Assembly (NCBI RefSeq): GCF_007995215.1
Contig: NZ_VCDK01000001.1
Coordinates: forward strand, 124,001 to 188,000
Source: Shimia ponticola
GTDB lineage: Bacteria > Pseudomonadota > Alphaproteobacteria > Rhodobacterales > Rhodobacteraceae
DNA: 64,000 nt
Direction of reading: 5' to 3'
Shown here: positions 9,128 to 17,455 of the stretch, one piece after another
How positions within the stretch are numbered: position 1 is the stretch's first letter
Layout of the letters: each line of letters starts with the position of its first letter
The notes under the pieces: model-generated
What the model saw: the letters and a program-made list of their open reading frames with translations, nothing else
Told to the model about the DNA's origin: nothing
The model's database searches: none
Translations under genes and position numbers: made by a program

Positions 9128-9859
9128 TCACCGCTCTAGCACCGTGACCGGCGTTCCATCCGCCTGAGCGGCCTCTGTCATGCGGTCAAATCGCACGTAA
9201 GCAAGCCCTTCGTTGCCAACCACGCTGTGCAGGGTGCCGGCCTCTTTGTCTCCGACCGTGATTGGCGTCCCGGCCTCCGCATGGCCCTCAATGGACACCT
9301 TGGCGAGGCCCTTACGCAGTTCGGTCTTGTGTTTCATGCGCGCCGTCACCTCCTGACCGACATAGCAGCCCTTTTTGAAGTCGACGCCATTCAACCGCTC
9401 AAACCCCATCTCAAGGATGTAGCTGTCCGGTCCAAGTTCCGCGCCAAATTCCGGGACGATGGCCGCTACGCGGCGCGCGTCCCAATCCTCTAGCGCGAGG
9501 TCCTCATCGCCATAGGCCCGCCACCCCAAGGATGGGTGCCGGGGGTCGGCAAACGCGCCTGCAGGGGCCTCGCCGACGCCCTGCGCAACCTTTCGTTCGT
9601 CCCAGTCGAGGGCTACGTCAGCGCGCAGTTTGTACATCATCAATCGCTGCGCGAGGCCATCGGCCAAGCCGGCATCCACATCTATCAAGACGCCATCGCC
9701 ATCTGGCACCACAAAGAAATCTGCAAGGTATTTGCCCTGCGGCGTCAGGATAGCCGCATAAACCAACCCATCGGCCAACTTGGCCATATCGTTTGTGATC
9801 AGTCCTTGAAGAAAGCTGACATGGTCGGCTCCCGAGACTCGGATCAGACGGCGTGGCAT
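9128..9859 (-). CDS. ygfZ: YgfZ/GcvT-like folate-binding protein
   Basis: The protein has 243 residues. The signature KGCYVGQEVTAR (residues 163-174) includes the conserved Cys165 of the YgfZ family, and the fold is that of the glycine-cleavage T protein. YgfZ uses tetrahydrofolate and supports assembly or repair of iron-sulfur clusters in certain enzymes, including MiaB. It is shorter than E. coli YgfZ (326) as is usual in alphaproteobacteria. A GGGAG ribosome site lies before the ATG at 9859. It ends convergently with efp. Confidence 0.9.
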   Translation of the reverse strand: MPRRLIRVSGADHVSFLQGLITNDMAKLADGLVYAAILTPQGKYLADFFVVPDGDGVLIDVDAGLADGLAQRLMMYKLRADVALDWDERKVAQGVGEAPAGAFADPRHPSLGWRAYGDEDLALEDWDARRVAAIVPEFGAELGPDSYILEMGFERLNGVDFKKGCYVGQEVTARMKHKTELRKGLAKVSIEGHAEAGTPITVGDKEAGTLHSVVGNEGLAYVRFDRMTEAAQADGTPVTVLER

Positions 9860-9916
9860 TTCGGTTCTCCCGTTCTGTACGTTCCTGACATATAGCGGCC
9901 AAGCAGGAGGAAAAAG

Positions 9917-10606
9917 ATGCGCGCACCGCTTTCCATCGTGATCCCAACGCTGAACTCTGAATCAGAGCTGCCAGCGACGCTGGCGTGCCTGATGGAAGGG
10001 CTGGCTGATGGATTGATCCGTGAGGTGATCATCACCGATGGTGGATCAACAGACACGACCGCGACCATTGCAGAGAGTGCAGGGGCGCTGTGGATTGCCG
10101 GACCAGCGGGACGCGGCGGACAATTGCGACGTGGTGCCGAGGCTGCGCAGGGGGAGTGGCTCTTGTTTCTTCATGCGGACACGCATCTGTCGCCGGGATG
10201 GGCAGAGGCAGCGCGGGGCGCTATCGACACGCCCCTTGCATCCCGGTCTGCTGGCTATTTTCGGCTACGCTTTCGGGCCAAGGGCTTTTGGCCGGCCTTT
10301 GTGGCCGCGTGGGCCAATCTGCGCAGTCGGGTGTTCAAGCTGCCGTATGGCGATCAGGGGCTTTTGATCGCACGGCCGGATTATGACGCGGCGGGTGGCT
10401 ATGATGACATTCCACTTATGGAGGACGTCGCCTTGGCCCGTCGTTTGCCAAGGGTCGCAGAATTGGATGCAGAGGCTGCCACCAGCGCTGAACGGTATGC
10501 CCAATCAGGGTGGGTACGTCGTGGCGCGCGGAACATTTGGACGCTGACGCGTTATTTCATGGGCGCTGACCCGAAGCGATTGGCGCAAGCTTACAGGCGT
10601 CGCTAG
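9917..10606 (+). CDS. family 2 glycosyltransferase, TIGR04283 (arsenosugar-type) subfamily
   Basis: The protein has 229 residues with a GT-A fold. Motifs seen are SIVIPTLNSE at the start, DGGSTD (41-46) for nucleotide binding and FLHADTHL (84-91) holding the metal-binding Asp. The short length, the RGGQLRRGAEAAQGEWLLFLHADT run and the AGGYDDIPLMEDV segment match the TIGR04283 group, linked in some bacteria to arsenosugar synthesis. No arsenic gene is nearby, so the acceptor is unknown. It is divergent from ygfZ and its stop overlaps the convergent phosphatase gene by 4 bases. Confidence 0.82.
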   Translation: MRAPLSIVIPTLNSESELPATLACLMEGLADGLIREVIITDGGSTDTTATIAESAGALWIAGPAGRGGQLRRGAEAAQGEWLLFLHADTHLSPGWAEAARGAIDTPLASRSAGYFRLRFRAKGFWPAFVAAWANLRSRVFKLPYGDQGLLIARPDYDAAGGYDDIPLMEDVALARRLPRVAELDAEAATSAERYAQSGWVRRGARNIWTLTRYFMGADPKRLAQAYRRR

Positions 10607-11286
10607 ACGCGCCCGACCTTGGCGTCGTAGGATTTCTGAAGCGCTTTTCGATTGTACTGGGTTTGAAACCATTCCTCGATCCCGATCCCGGTTTCCTGTC
10701 GGTCGGCATCGTAGGCTTCGAGGATATAGTCACAGATCCCAGTGTTCTTGTTGTTCAGGTGCATGTAGCGCCACGACAGGTGGGCGCGTGCCTCTTCGAT
10801 GGTGCCACCTGCCCACATGACATAAATCGCTGACGCCAAACCGGCGCGGTCTGCGCCGGATTTGCAATGCATGACCCACGGTTTTGGCAAAGTGCGGAAA
10901 TGCTCAAAAAGCTGCAGGAACTGGTTCTTGTGACTGGCTTCGCGCGCGTTCAGGCGCACGGTCTCAAAGGTCATGCCAAGTTCGTCGGCGGCCTCTTTTT
11001 CAAGCGCATAAAAGGCCTGCGGCGAAGGTCCACGCAAGCTAAGGATCGATTTGATACCTTGGTTCGCCCATGCGCGCACACGGCGCGGCCCTGGCTGATT
11101 GGCCCGGTAGACTCCGTCGCCAACCCGGTCAAAATTCGTCCAGAGCCAGCGCAGAAATGCGTGATCGAACACATGGAAGAACAGATAGGCGCGCCAACGT
11201 GCGCCGGGCTTGCTCAGGTCTCCGTCGAAAGAGCGGCGGGCATTGCGGTCCCATGTCCGAAGGGCATTCCAGAGGCGAGACAGCAT
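10603..11286 (-). CDS. protein tyrosine/dual-specificity phosphatase-like protein
   Basis: The protein has 227 residues. The active-site loop HCKSGADRAG gives the CX5R pattern with nucleophile Cys141 and Arg147, as in dual-specificity phosphatases. The N-terminal 60 residues are helical and rich in Trp and Arg, and GVYRANQPGPRR is the start of the phosphatase domain. It is soluble, with no signal peptide. The substrate could be a phosphoprotein or a phospholipid. It is convergent with the glycosyltransferase and divergent from the aminotransferase gene. Confidence 0.82.
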   Translation of the reverse strand: MLSRLWNALRTWDRNARRSFDGDLSKPGARWRAYLFFHVFDHAFLRWLWTNFDRVGDGVYRANQPGPRRVRAWANQGIKSILSLRGPSPQAFYALEKEAADELGMTFETVRLNAREASHKNQFLQLFEHFRTLPKPWVMHCKSGADRAGLASAIYVMWAGGTIEEARAHLSWRYMHLNNKNTGICDYILEAYDADRQETGIGIEEWFQTQYNRKALQKSYDAKVGRV

Positions 11287-11409
11287 TCAAGACTTTCAAG
11301 CAGGTTCAAGACTGGACTGTGTCTATGCATGCAGGCCGCGCGATACAAGATTTGACGCCGCGCCGCAGTCGAAATACCTCGCAGTGAGCATTTAACGTCG
11401 CGAGGGACC

Positions 11410-12645
11410 ATGACGCAGCAAAAGCCCGGCAAATCTCAGCTCAGTTTGTCGAATGGACGCCACTATCTGGCTATTCCGGGTCCGTCTGTGATGCCGGATC
11501 GTGTCTTGCAGGCGATGCACAGAGCCGCGCCGAATATCTACACCGGAGACCTGATCGATTTGACCCATTCAATCGTGCCGGATCTCAAGGCCATCGCCGG
11601 CACACGACATGACGTGGCGATGTATATCGCCAACGGGCATGGCGCGTGGGAGGCGGCCGTGTCGAATACCTTGTCGCGGGGCGACAAGGTTCTGGTGCTT
11701 GCGACCGGGCGATTTGCCATCGGCTGGGCCGAGATGGCCCGCATGATGGGCGTCGAGTGCGATATCATTGATTTTGGAAAGCGCGATACGATTGACTTGA
11801 ACCGCGTCGAAGACGCGCTGCGGGCGGATAGCGCGCAGGCCTACAAGGCCGTTCTTGCCGTTCAGGTGGACACATCGACATCCGTGCGCAACGATATTTC
11901 GGCATTGCGGGGCGCGCTGGATGCAGCACGGCATCCCGCCTTGCTTATGGTCGACTGTATTGCCTGTCTGGGATGCGACGCGTTCGAAATGGATGCGTGG
12001 GGCGTGGATGTCATGGTCACCGGCTGCCAAAAAGGGCTGATGACGCCGCCCGGAATGTCATTTGTGTTCTTTAACGACAAAGCCGACGCCGCACGTGAAA
12101 CCGCCCGGAATGTCAGCCACTATTGGGATTGGCGGCCGCGGGTAAACCCCGAAGAATACTACATGTTTTTCGATGGCACGGCGCCTACGCACCATCTTTA
12201 TGGGTTGCGTGAGGCGTTGGACATGATCGCGGAAGAGGGATTGGACAACGTTCTGACCCGACACAAGGTGCTGGCGCAGGCTGTGTGGGCGGCCTTTGAA
12301 ACATGGGCCCAAACCGGTCCGATCGAGTTGAATATTCAAGAGGCGGCTTTGCGGTCACATGCGGTGACATCCGTACGGATCGGTTCGCCCAGCGGTACTG
12401 CGCTGCGCGATTGGATGTCACAGCAAGCGGGCGTGACGCTGGGTATCGGTCTTGGCATGGCTCCGCCCGGAGACCCGGCATGGCATGGATTTTTCCGTGT
12501 GGGACATATGGGGCATGTGAATGCGCATATGGTGCTGGGCACCCTCGCAACGCTTGAGGCCGGTCTGCTAGCGCTTGATATCCCGCATGCGCCGGGCGGT
12601 GTGGCCGCTGCTGCAAAGGTGGTGGCTAGCTCAGGTGCGGCGTAG
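11410..12645 (+). CDS. class V aminotransferase, serine-glyoxylate/alanine-glyoxylate type
   Basis: The protein has 411 residues. The PLP lysine is Lys208 in TGCQKGLMTPPG, and GHGAWE at 77-82 is the usual phosphate-contact region. It belongs to the family of serine-glyoxylate aminotransferase, which makes hydroxypyruvate and glycine in the serine cycle, and of the aspartate-glyoxylate aminotransferase BhcA. No bhcB, bhcC or other serine-cycle gene is beside it, so the amino donor is not settled. It stands alone, divergent from the phosphatase gene. Confidence 0.88.
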   Translation: MTQQKPGKSQLSLSNGRHYLAIPGPSVMPDRVLQAMHRAAPNIYTGDLIDLTHSIVPDLKAIAGTRHDVAMYIANGHGAWEAAVSNTLSRGDKVLVLATGRFAIGWAEMARMMGVECDIIDFGKRDTIDLNRVEDALRADSAQAYKAVLAVQVDTSTSVRNDISALRGALDAARHPALLMVDCIACLGCDAFEMDAWGVDVMVTGCQKGLMTPPGMSFVFFNDKADAARETARNVSHYWDWRPRVNPEEYYMFFDGTAPTHHLYGLREALDMIAEEGLDNVLTRHKVLAQAVWAAFETWAQTGPIELNIQEAALRSHAVTSVRIGSPSGTALRDWMSQQAGVTLGIGLGMAPPGDPAWHGFFRVGHMGHVNAHMVLGTLATLEAGLLALDIPHAPGGVAAAAKVVASSGAA

Positions 12646-12807
12646 CGCCTTGATGGCGTAGTCCATGGCAAGCGCAATCAAAAGCACCCAGCTGATGCCC
12701 CATGAGGCGAGGATCACCCAGAATGCCATGAAAGTCTGCACACCAGCGCACCACAGAAACGCGTTGGTGTAATTCGGGGCAGAAGGTGCTTGGGGCCGAG
12801 TGCTCAT
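12631..12807 (-). CDS. small single-span membrane protein
   Basis: The protein has 58 residues, MSTRPQAPSAPNYTNAF followed by a hydrophobic segment (about 19-50) and a short basic tail. The start at 12807 is chosen because the longer upstream frame runs through a palindromic repeat and is low in complexity. Small Rhodobacteraceae proteins with an NYTNAFL motif and one or two membrane spans are common; function unknown. No strong ribosome site is visible. It overlaps the end of the convergent aminotransferase gene by 15 bases. Confidence 0.5.
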   Translation of the reverse strand: MSTRPQAPSAPNYTNAFLWCAGVQTFMAFWVILASWGISWVLLIALAMDYAIKALRRT

Positions 12808-12904
12808 ACTGTGATGGTAGCGAGCCAAAACTGAACGCCAAGAAAATTTTGCGTGCGGAGCCTGTGAAGGTGCCGCCCGCCTCCCTCTTCGGTCCTGCGG
12901 ACCT

Positions 12905-12985
12905 GTGACCAGAGGGAGCGCCGCCAGCGGCGGCGCAAGGGGCTCTGCCCCTTGGACCCCGGAGTATTTGCAAAACATAGAAGGT
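12905..12985 (+). repeat. Rhodobacteraceae-type intergenic palindromic repeat (copy 1)
   Basis: GGGGCTCTGCCCC (about 12939-12951) is a palindrome, followed by TTGGACCCCGGAGTATTTG and a diverged AACATAGAAG tail. The same order, GGGGCTCTGCCCC then CCCGGAG-TATTT then AAAGATGAAG, recurs at 42409-42475, and partial copies lie at 37151-37172 and 44703-44746. Confidence 0.6.
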
Positions 12986-13024
12986 GAGGAGCGGCGCCTA
13001 ACAGGTTGGCGAAGCTTTGATTTT

Positions 13025-16000
13025 TCAGTTCACTTCGGCGAGGCGATCGAGCGCGTCCTGAAGTTTGGAACGTTCCTCATTGCGGTCTGCGAGGTTACCG
13101 CGCGCTTCTTCCACCACTTCTGGAGGGGCGGATGCGGCGAATTTCGGGTTATTGACCCGACTTTCCAGACCTTTGATTTCCTTGTCGAGCTTTGCCAGCG
13201 ACTTGGTGAGGCGCGCATGTTCGGCTGCGACGTCGATGATATCGGCCAGCGGCAACCCGAAGGTGGCACCGGGTGCGGCCACGGTGACGGCACCTTTTGG
13301 CATGTCATCGGCCACACTCAGAGCCTCTATCCGCGCCATCCGTGAAATCAGCGACCAGTTGGTCTTGAGCGCGTTTTCGGCAACCGGATCGGCCTGGGTC
13401 TGAACCAGCGGGATTTGCGCGCTGGCGGGCACGTTCATCTGGGCGCGGGCCGAGCGAATGTTTTCGATCAGCGTGATCGTCCAGTTCATCTCGGTATCTG
13501 CGGCGGGATCAATCAGCGCAGTTGTATAGGATGGCCAATCGGTAACGGCCAACATGTTCGAGCGGCTGCGATTGCCCCAAAGCTCTTCGGTGATGAAGGG
13601 CATCATTGGGTGCAGCAGGATCAGGCATTGGTCGAGGACCCAAGCCATTGTCTCTTGGGTTTCCTGCTTGGTCGCGTCGTCGGCAAAGAGGGGTTTGGCG
13701 AACTCGACATACCAGTCGCAGACCTTGCCCCAGACAAATGCATAGAGCGCCTGTGCGGCGTCATTGAAGCGATAGGCTTTAAGCGCCTCATCTACCGTTT
13801 GCAGGACGCGAGCCGTTTCGCCGATGATCCAGCGGTTCGCTGTGGCGGTGGCTGTTGGCAAGGCGGGCGTGTCGATGTCAAAGACACCGTTCATTTCGGC
13901 AAAGCGATGCGCGTTCCAGATTTTGGTGCCAAAGTTCCGGTAGCCAGCGATACGCTGGACGTCGAGTTTCAGCACGCCGCCAAGAGCGGCCATCGCGGCA
14001 GAGGAGAACCGCAGCGCGTCCGCGCCGTATTCGTCGATGATCTCAAGCGGGTCGATGACATTGCCGGTGGATTTGGACATTTTCTTGCCCTTCGCATCCC
14101 GCACGAGGCCGTGCAGGTAGACGTTGGTGAAGGGGACCTCGTCCACGACGGCAAGTTGCATCATCATCATCCGGGCGACCCAGAAAAAGAGGATGTCCTG
14201 ACCAGTGATCAGGTCGTTGGTCGGGAAGTATTTGGCAAGCTCTGGCGTGTCCTCGGGCCAGCCGAGGGTACCGATGGGCCAGAGGCCGGAGGAGAACCAG
14301 GTGTCGAGGACGTCGGGGTCGCGCCAGACTGGATAAACCAAGCCAGTTGGGTCTTGTGACACCTCATACTCCGCCAGTGACTGTGCCAGTGCCGCAAGCG
14401 CGTCGTCGCGGCTATCGACTTCGATCACGCGCGCGTGGTTCAGCGGTGTTGGCAAGTCCGCCAGCACATCATTGAATTTGGGTGCTGCGTCATCGAAGCT
14501 GGCTGCGCAATGGAAAGCTTCGTCGCCGGGTGGGATGGCCTGGGCCGCCAAGAGGCGCATCATTTCGACCAGATCCAGCGCGCCGTCGCCTTCGTCATCG
14601 CGGAAGGTTTTGCCGGTCAGGTCAAGACCATACCAAACCGGGATCTGATGCCCCCACCACAATTGGCGTGAGACGCACCATGGCTCGATGTTTTCCAGCC
14701 AGTGGAAATACACCTTGCGGTCGCTCTCGGGGATGATCGTGGTGCGGCCGGTGCGAACAGCATCCAGCGCGGGTTCGACGATCTTGGCGGTGTCCACGAA
14801 CCATTGGTCGGTCAGCATGGGTTCGATGACGACTTTCGAGCGGTCGCCGAAGGGCTGCATGATCAGTTTGGCTTCCACCAGCGGAACTGCGGCTGCGGTT
14901 TCGCCCTCTGCAGTTTTCGGGCGTTTGCCGCCAAGGCGGGCGTCGTCTTCGGTCGTCATGACTGCGAGACCCTCTGCCGTGATGGCGGCAACGATTTTCT
15001 CGCGCGCCTCCATGCGGTCGAGGCCGCGATATTCGTCGGGGACCAGGTTGATCTGGTCGATCTCCGCCTCGGACGGCATGTCGACCGCACCAGCGGCTTT
15101 GGCGCGGGCCAGTTCGCCAGCCTTGGTCGCGCTGTCCTCATAGGACAATCCATCGGCGCGCATCGCTGCCTTGGTGTCCATCAGACGGTAAAGCGGGATG
15201 TCGTTGCGGGTGGCGACACCGTAGTCGTTGAAATCGTGCGCACCGGTGATCTTGACCGCGCCCGAGCCAAAATCCGGATCGGGATACTCGTCGGTGATGA
15301 TCGGGATCAGGCGGCGATGTTCCTTGGGCCCGACAGGGATTTCGCACAGCTGGCCCACGATGGGTGAATAACGTTCGTCGGATGGGTGCACGGCAACCGC
15401 GCCGTCGCCCAGCATGGTTTCAGGCCGCGTCGTGGCGATCGAGATGTAGTCGCGTTCCTCTTCGAGGATCACATTTCCGTCTTCGTCTTTCTCGACATAG
15501 GTGTAGGTCGCGCCGCCTGCGAGCGGATATTTGAAGTGCCACATGTGGCCTGCGACTTCGGTATTCTCCACTTCGAGGTCGGAGATCGCAGTTTCAAAAT
15601 GTGGGTCCCAGTTCACGAGGCGTTTGCCGCGGTAGATCAGGCCCTTGCTATACATCTCGACAAAGACTTTGATCACCGCGTCGTGGAAATTGCCGCCAGC
15701 TTCATCCGCGGGCGCACCCGGCGCGCCGGACATGGTGAACGCTGTGCGATCAAAGTCACAGGATGCGCCGAGACGTTTGAGCTGGTTGATGATGGTGCCG
15801 CCGGATTGCGCCTTCCATTCCCAGACTTTCTCAAGGAATTTTTCACGTCCCAACTCGGTGCGGGACGGCTCTTGGTTTTTGGCCAATTCGCGCTCGACAA
15901 CCATTTGGGTCGCGATGCCTGCGTGGTCCGTGCCCGGCTGCCATAGGGTGTCGAAGCCGCGCATCCGATGCCAGCGGATCAGGATGTCCTGCAACGTGTT

Positions 16001-16195
16001 GTTGAAGGCGTGGCCCACGTGCAGAACGCCGGTGACGTTCGGCGGTGGGATCATGATGCAATACGTAGAGGCTTCCGGCTTGGCGTTGGCGCCGGCCTTG
16101 AAGCAGCCTGCTGCCTGCCATGCCTCGAAAAGGCGGGTTTCAGCTTCGCTTGCGTTGAAGGTCTTTTCCATTGGCATCGGGGTCGCCTCGTACAT
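13025..16195 (-). CDS. valS: valyl-tRNA synthetase
   Basis: The protein has 1056 residues from 16195, or 1050 if translation starts at MPMEKTFN (16177). The class I motifs are present: [17 protein letters not shown] (HIGH region) and [10 protein letters not shown] (KMSKS). A large editing domain follows the first motif, and a C-terminal coiled-coil arm (about 990-1056, rich in Lys, Glu and Leu) closes the protein. It charges tRNA-Val. In related alphaproteobacteria valS sits next to tolC and popZ; here it is 7 kb away and on the other strand. Confidence 0.97.
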   Translation of the reverse strand: MYEATPMPMEKTFNASEAETRLFEAWQAAGCFKAGANAKPEASTYCIMIPPPNVTGVLHVGHAFNNTLQDILIRWHRMRGFDTLWQPGTDHAGIATQMVVERELAKNQEPSRTELGREKFLEKVWEWKAQSGGTIINQLKRLGASCDFDRTAFTMSGAPGAPADEAGGNFHDAVIKVFVEMYSKGLIYRGKRLVNWDPHFETAISDLEVENTEVAGHMWHFKYPLAGGATYTYVEKDEDGNVILEEERDYISIATTRPETMLGDGAVAVHPSDERYSPIVGQLCEIPVGPKEHRRLIPIITDEYPDPDFGSGAVKITGAHDFNDYGVATRNDIPLYRLMDTKAAMRADGLSYEDSATKAGELARAKAAGAVDMPSEAEIDQINLVPDEYRGLDRMEAREKIVAAITAEGLAVMTTEDDARLGGKRPKTAEGETAAAVPLVEAKLIMQPFGDRSKVVIEPMLTDQWFVDTAKIVEPALDAVRTGRTTIIPESDRKVYFHWLENIEPWCVSRQLWWGHQIPVWYGLDLTGKTFRDDEGDGALDLVEMMRLLAAQAIPPGDEAFHCAASFDDAAPKFNDVLADLPTPLNHARVIEVDSRDDALAALAQSLAEYEVSQDPTGLVYPVWRDPDVLDTWFSSGLWPIGTLGWPEDTPELAKYFPTNDLITGQDILFFWVARMMMMQLAVVDEVPFTNVYLHGLVRDAKGKKMSKSTGNVIDPLEIIDEYGADALRFSSAAMAALGGVLKLDVQRIAGYRNFGTKIWNAHRFAEMNGVFDIDTPALPTATATANRWIIGETARVLQTVDEALKAYRFNDAAQALYAFVWGKVCDWYVEFAKPLFADDATKQETQETMAWVLDQCLILLHPMMPFITEELWGNRSRSNMLAVTDWPSYTTALIDPAADTEMNWTITLIENIRSARAQMNVPASAQIPLVQTQADPVAENALKTNWSLISRMARIEALSVADDMPKGAVTVAAPGATFGLPLADIIDVAAEHARLTKSLAKLDKEIKGLESRVNNPKFAASAPPEVVEEARGNLADRNEERSKLQDALDRLAEVN

Positions 16196-16261
16196 CGGTT
16201 TGTGTGGCGTCTTAGCGGGTTGAGGTGGGGGTTTGAAGGGGGCCGTTTGGCGTGTTGTTCA

Positions 16262-16392
16262 TGAGACCCCGCATCAGGGTCCGGGGCTCAGGTTTAAATG
16301 GGTCGTTTCGCGTCCCGGGCTTGATCCGCGACCTCGTTGTGGGGGTATCGCGCTGAATATCGAGGCCCCGGGTCAAGCCCGGGGCGAGGATT
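16262..16392. repeat. cluster of REP-like inverted repeats
   Basis: At least three GC-rich imperfect palindromes follow one another: near 16267-16290 (CCCCGCATCAGGGTCCGGGG), near 16312-16330 (CGTCCCGGGCTTGATCC) and near 16369-16389 (CCCCGGGTCAAGCCCGGGG). The shared core is CCCGGG-TCAAG-CCCGGG. They lie between the stop of DUF2235 and the start of valS, both on the minus strand, and could act as transcript boundary or stabiliser. A related core lies at 9088-9106. Confidence 0.65.
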
Positions 16393-16399
16393 ATTGGCC

Positions 16400-17455
16400 C
16401 TAGGCTGTGAGGCGCTCTTTCACGCTGACCTTCACATGCGGCTCCAACGTCTCGTGCAGGCGCTCGGACCTGTCCTGTCCGACCTTGCGGGGCCAGCGGG
16501 CGAAGAAAAAGCGTGCCCAGCCGGTCCAACCGCCGATGGATGGTGCGTTTGGGTCGGTCGGAAAACCGCTTTTCCAGTCGTCTGGCAAAGGAAGCCCGTG
16601 TTCTGACAAGCGATCGAAAATCCAGATGAACGGGATATTCGACAGCGGTCGGGCGTAGTCGCGACCGTTTAACTGACCGCCGATATCGGCATGGGTGCCA
16701 CGGAACCAGACCTGTTCAAGGCGTCCGTTCCACCCGGGCTGGGTGTCCCAAAGCACGGGTGCATAGGCCCGTCGCGTTTCATTGTAGGCAAGCGCGTGAA
16801 AGCCCGCGCGCACATGGTGGCCAAGATCGTGATCGTGAAAGCCATGCAGCCGGTTAGCGATGATCCAAAAGACCGGCAGTCGCAGACCAAGCGCCTTGAC
16901 CGTGTCCCAGACGGCGATGGCCTCGATCTGAACGTTTTCGTGGCAGCGATTGTCGCGAAACGCGGCGATCTCTTGTTGCCGGTTCGGGTTGCAGTAGAGT
17001 TGATAGACCTTGTTTTCGTTGCGCTGTGTCGCGCGGTCCCGTTTCAACAAGCCGACGCGCCCGATGATGCCTGAGAGCGAACGGACGGCATAGGCTCCAC
17101 GCGAATAACCTATGAGCCAGATCCGGTCTCCGGGTCGGTAGTTGGATGCGAGCCACCCATACGCGCGTTGGATCTGGCTGCCGATGCCGTTGCCGGTCAT
17201 GACCGCCAGAGTATCTCTCCAGCCGTCCCATTGCAGGCCAGCCTCGTAATAAAGTGCCAGAGACTTGCCACGTTGGCCGCGCAAAAGCTTGCAGGCGAGA
17301 CCAGCATTGGTCTCGCAGCCCTCGTCCAGTGTCGAAAGCGTACCGTCAAGGATCACGACGAGATCACGGGGACCTCGTTTTGGGGGCGGCGCGGGGATTT
17401 CCTCGCGCCGGAAGGCTCGACCGAGCCATGAAAAGATGCGGTCAGGCAGCCGCAT
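16400..17455 (-). CDS. DUF2235 alpha/beta-hydrolase (Tle1-like phospholipase domain)
   Basis: The protein has 351 residues. The block DLVVILDGTL (31-40), a run of TGNGIG, and the nucleophile elbow IGYSRGAYAVRS with Ser118 define DUF2235, the fold of type VI lipase effectors of the Tle1 group and of house-keeping hydrolases. There is no signal peptide and no type VI gene in view, so a self-acting cytoplasmic role is as likely as an effector role. Its start overlaps the end of the molybdenum hydroxylase gene upstream by 14 bases, suggesting coupled translation. Confidence 0.8.
   Translation of the reverse strand: MRLPDRIFSWLGRAFRREEIPAPPPKRGPRDLVVILDGTLSTLDEGCETNAGLACKLLRGQRGKSLALYYEAGLQWDGWRDTLAVMTGNGIGSQIQRAYGWLASNYRPGDRIWLIGYSRGAYAVRSLSGIIGRVGLLKRDRATQRNENKVYQLYCNPNRQQEIAAFRDNRCHENVQIEAIAVWDTVKALGLRLPVFWIIANRLHGFHDHDLGHHVRAGFHALAYNETRRAYAPVLWDTQPGWNGRLEQVWFRGTHADIGGQLNGRDYARPLSNIPFIWIFDRLSEHGLPLPDDWKSGFPTDPNAPSIGGWTGWARFFFARWPRKVGQDRSERLHETLEPHVKVSVKERLTA

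Noticed and set aside
12626-12978. Two overlapping 115-codon minus-strand frames
   Set aside because: Only the last 58 codons of one frame look like a real small membrane protein; the rest runs through an intergenic repeat, so only 12631-12807 is kept.
13415-14359. A 314-codon plus-strand frame inside valS
   Set aside because: It lies wholly antisense to the ValRS coding sequence, which has all class I motifs. Long antisense frames are expected in high-GC DNA.
16212-16529. A minus-strand frame between DUF2235 and valS
   Set aside because: Its sequence is created by the CCCGGG-type palindromic repeats and shows the typical artefact LAPGLTRG; it overlaps the end of the DUF2235 gene.
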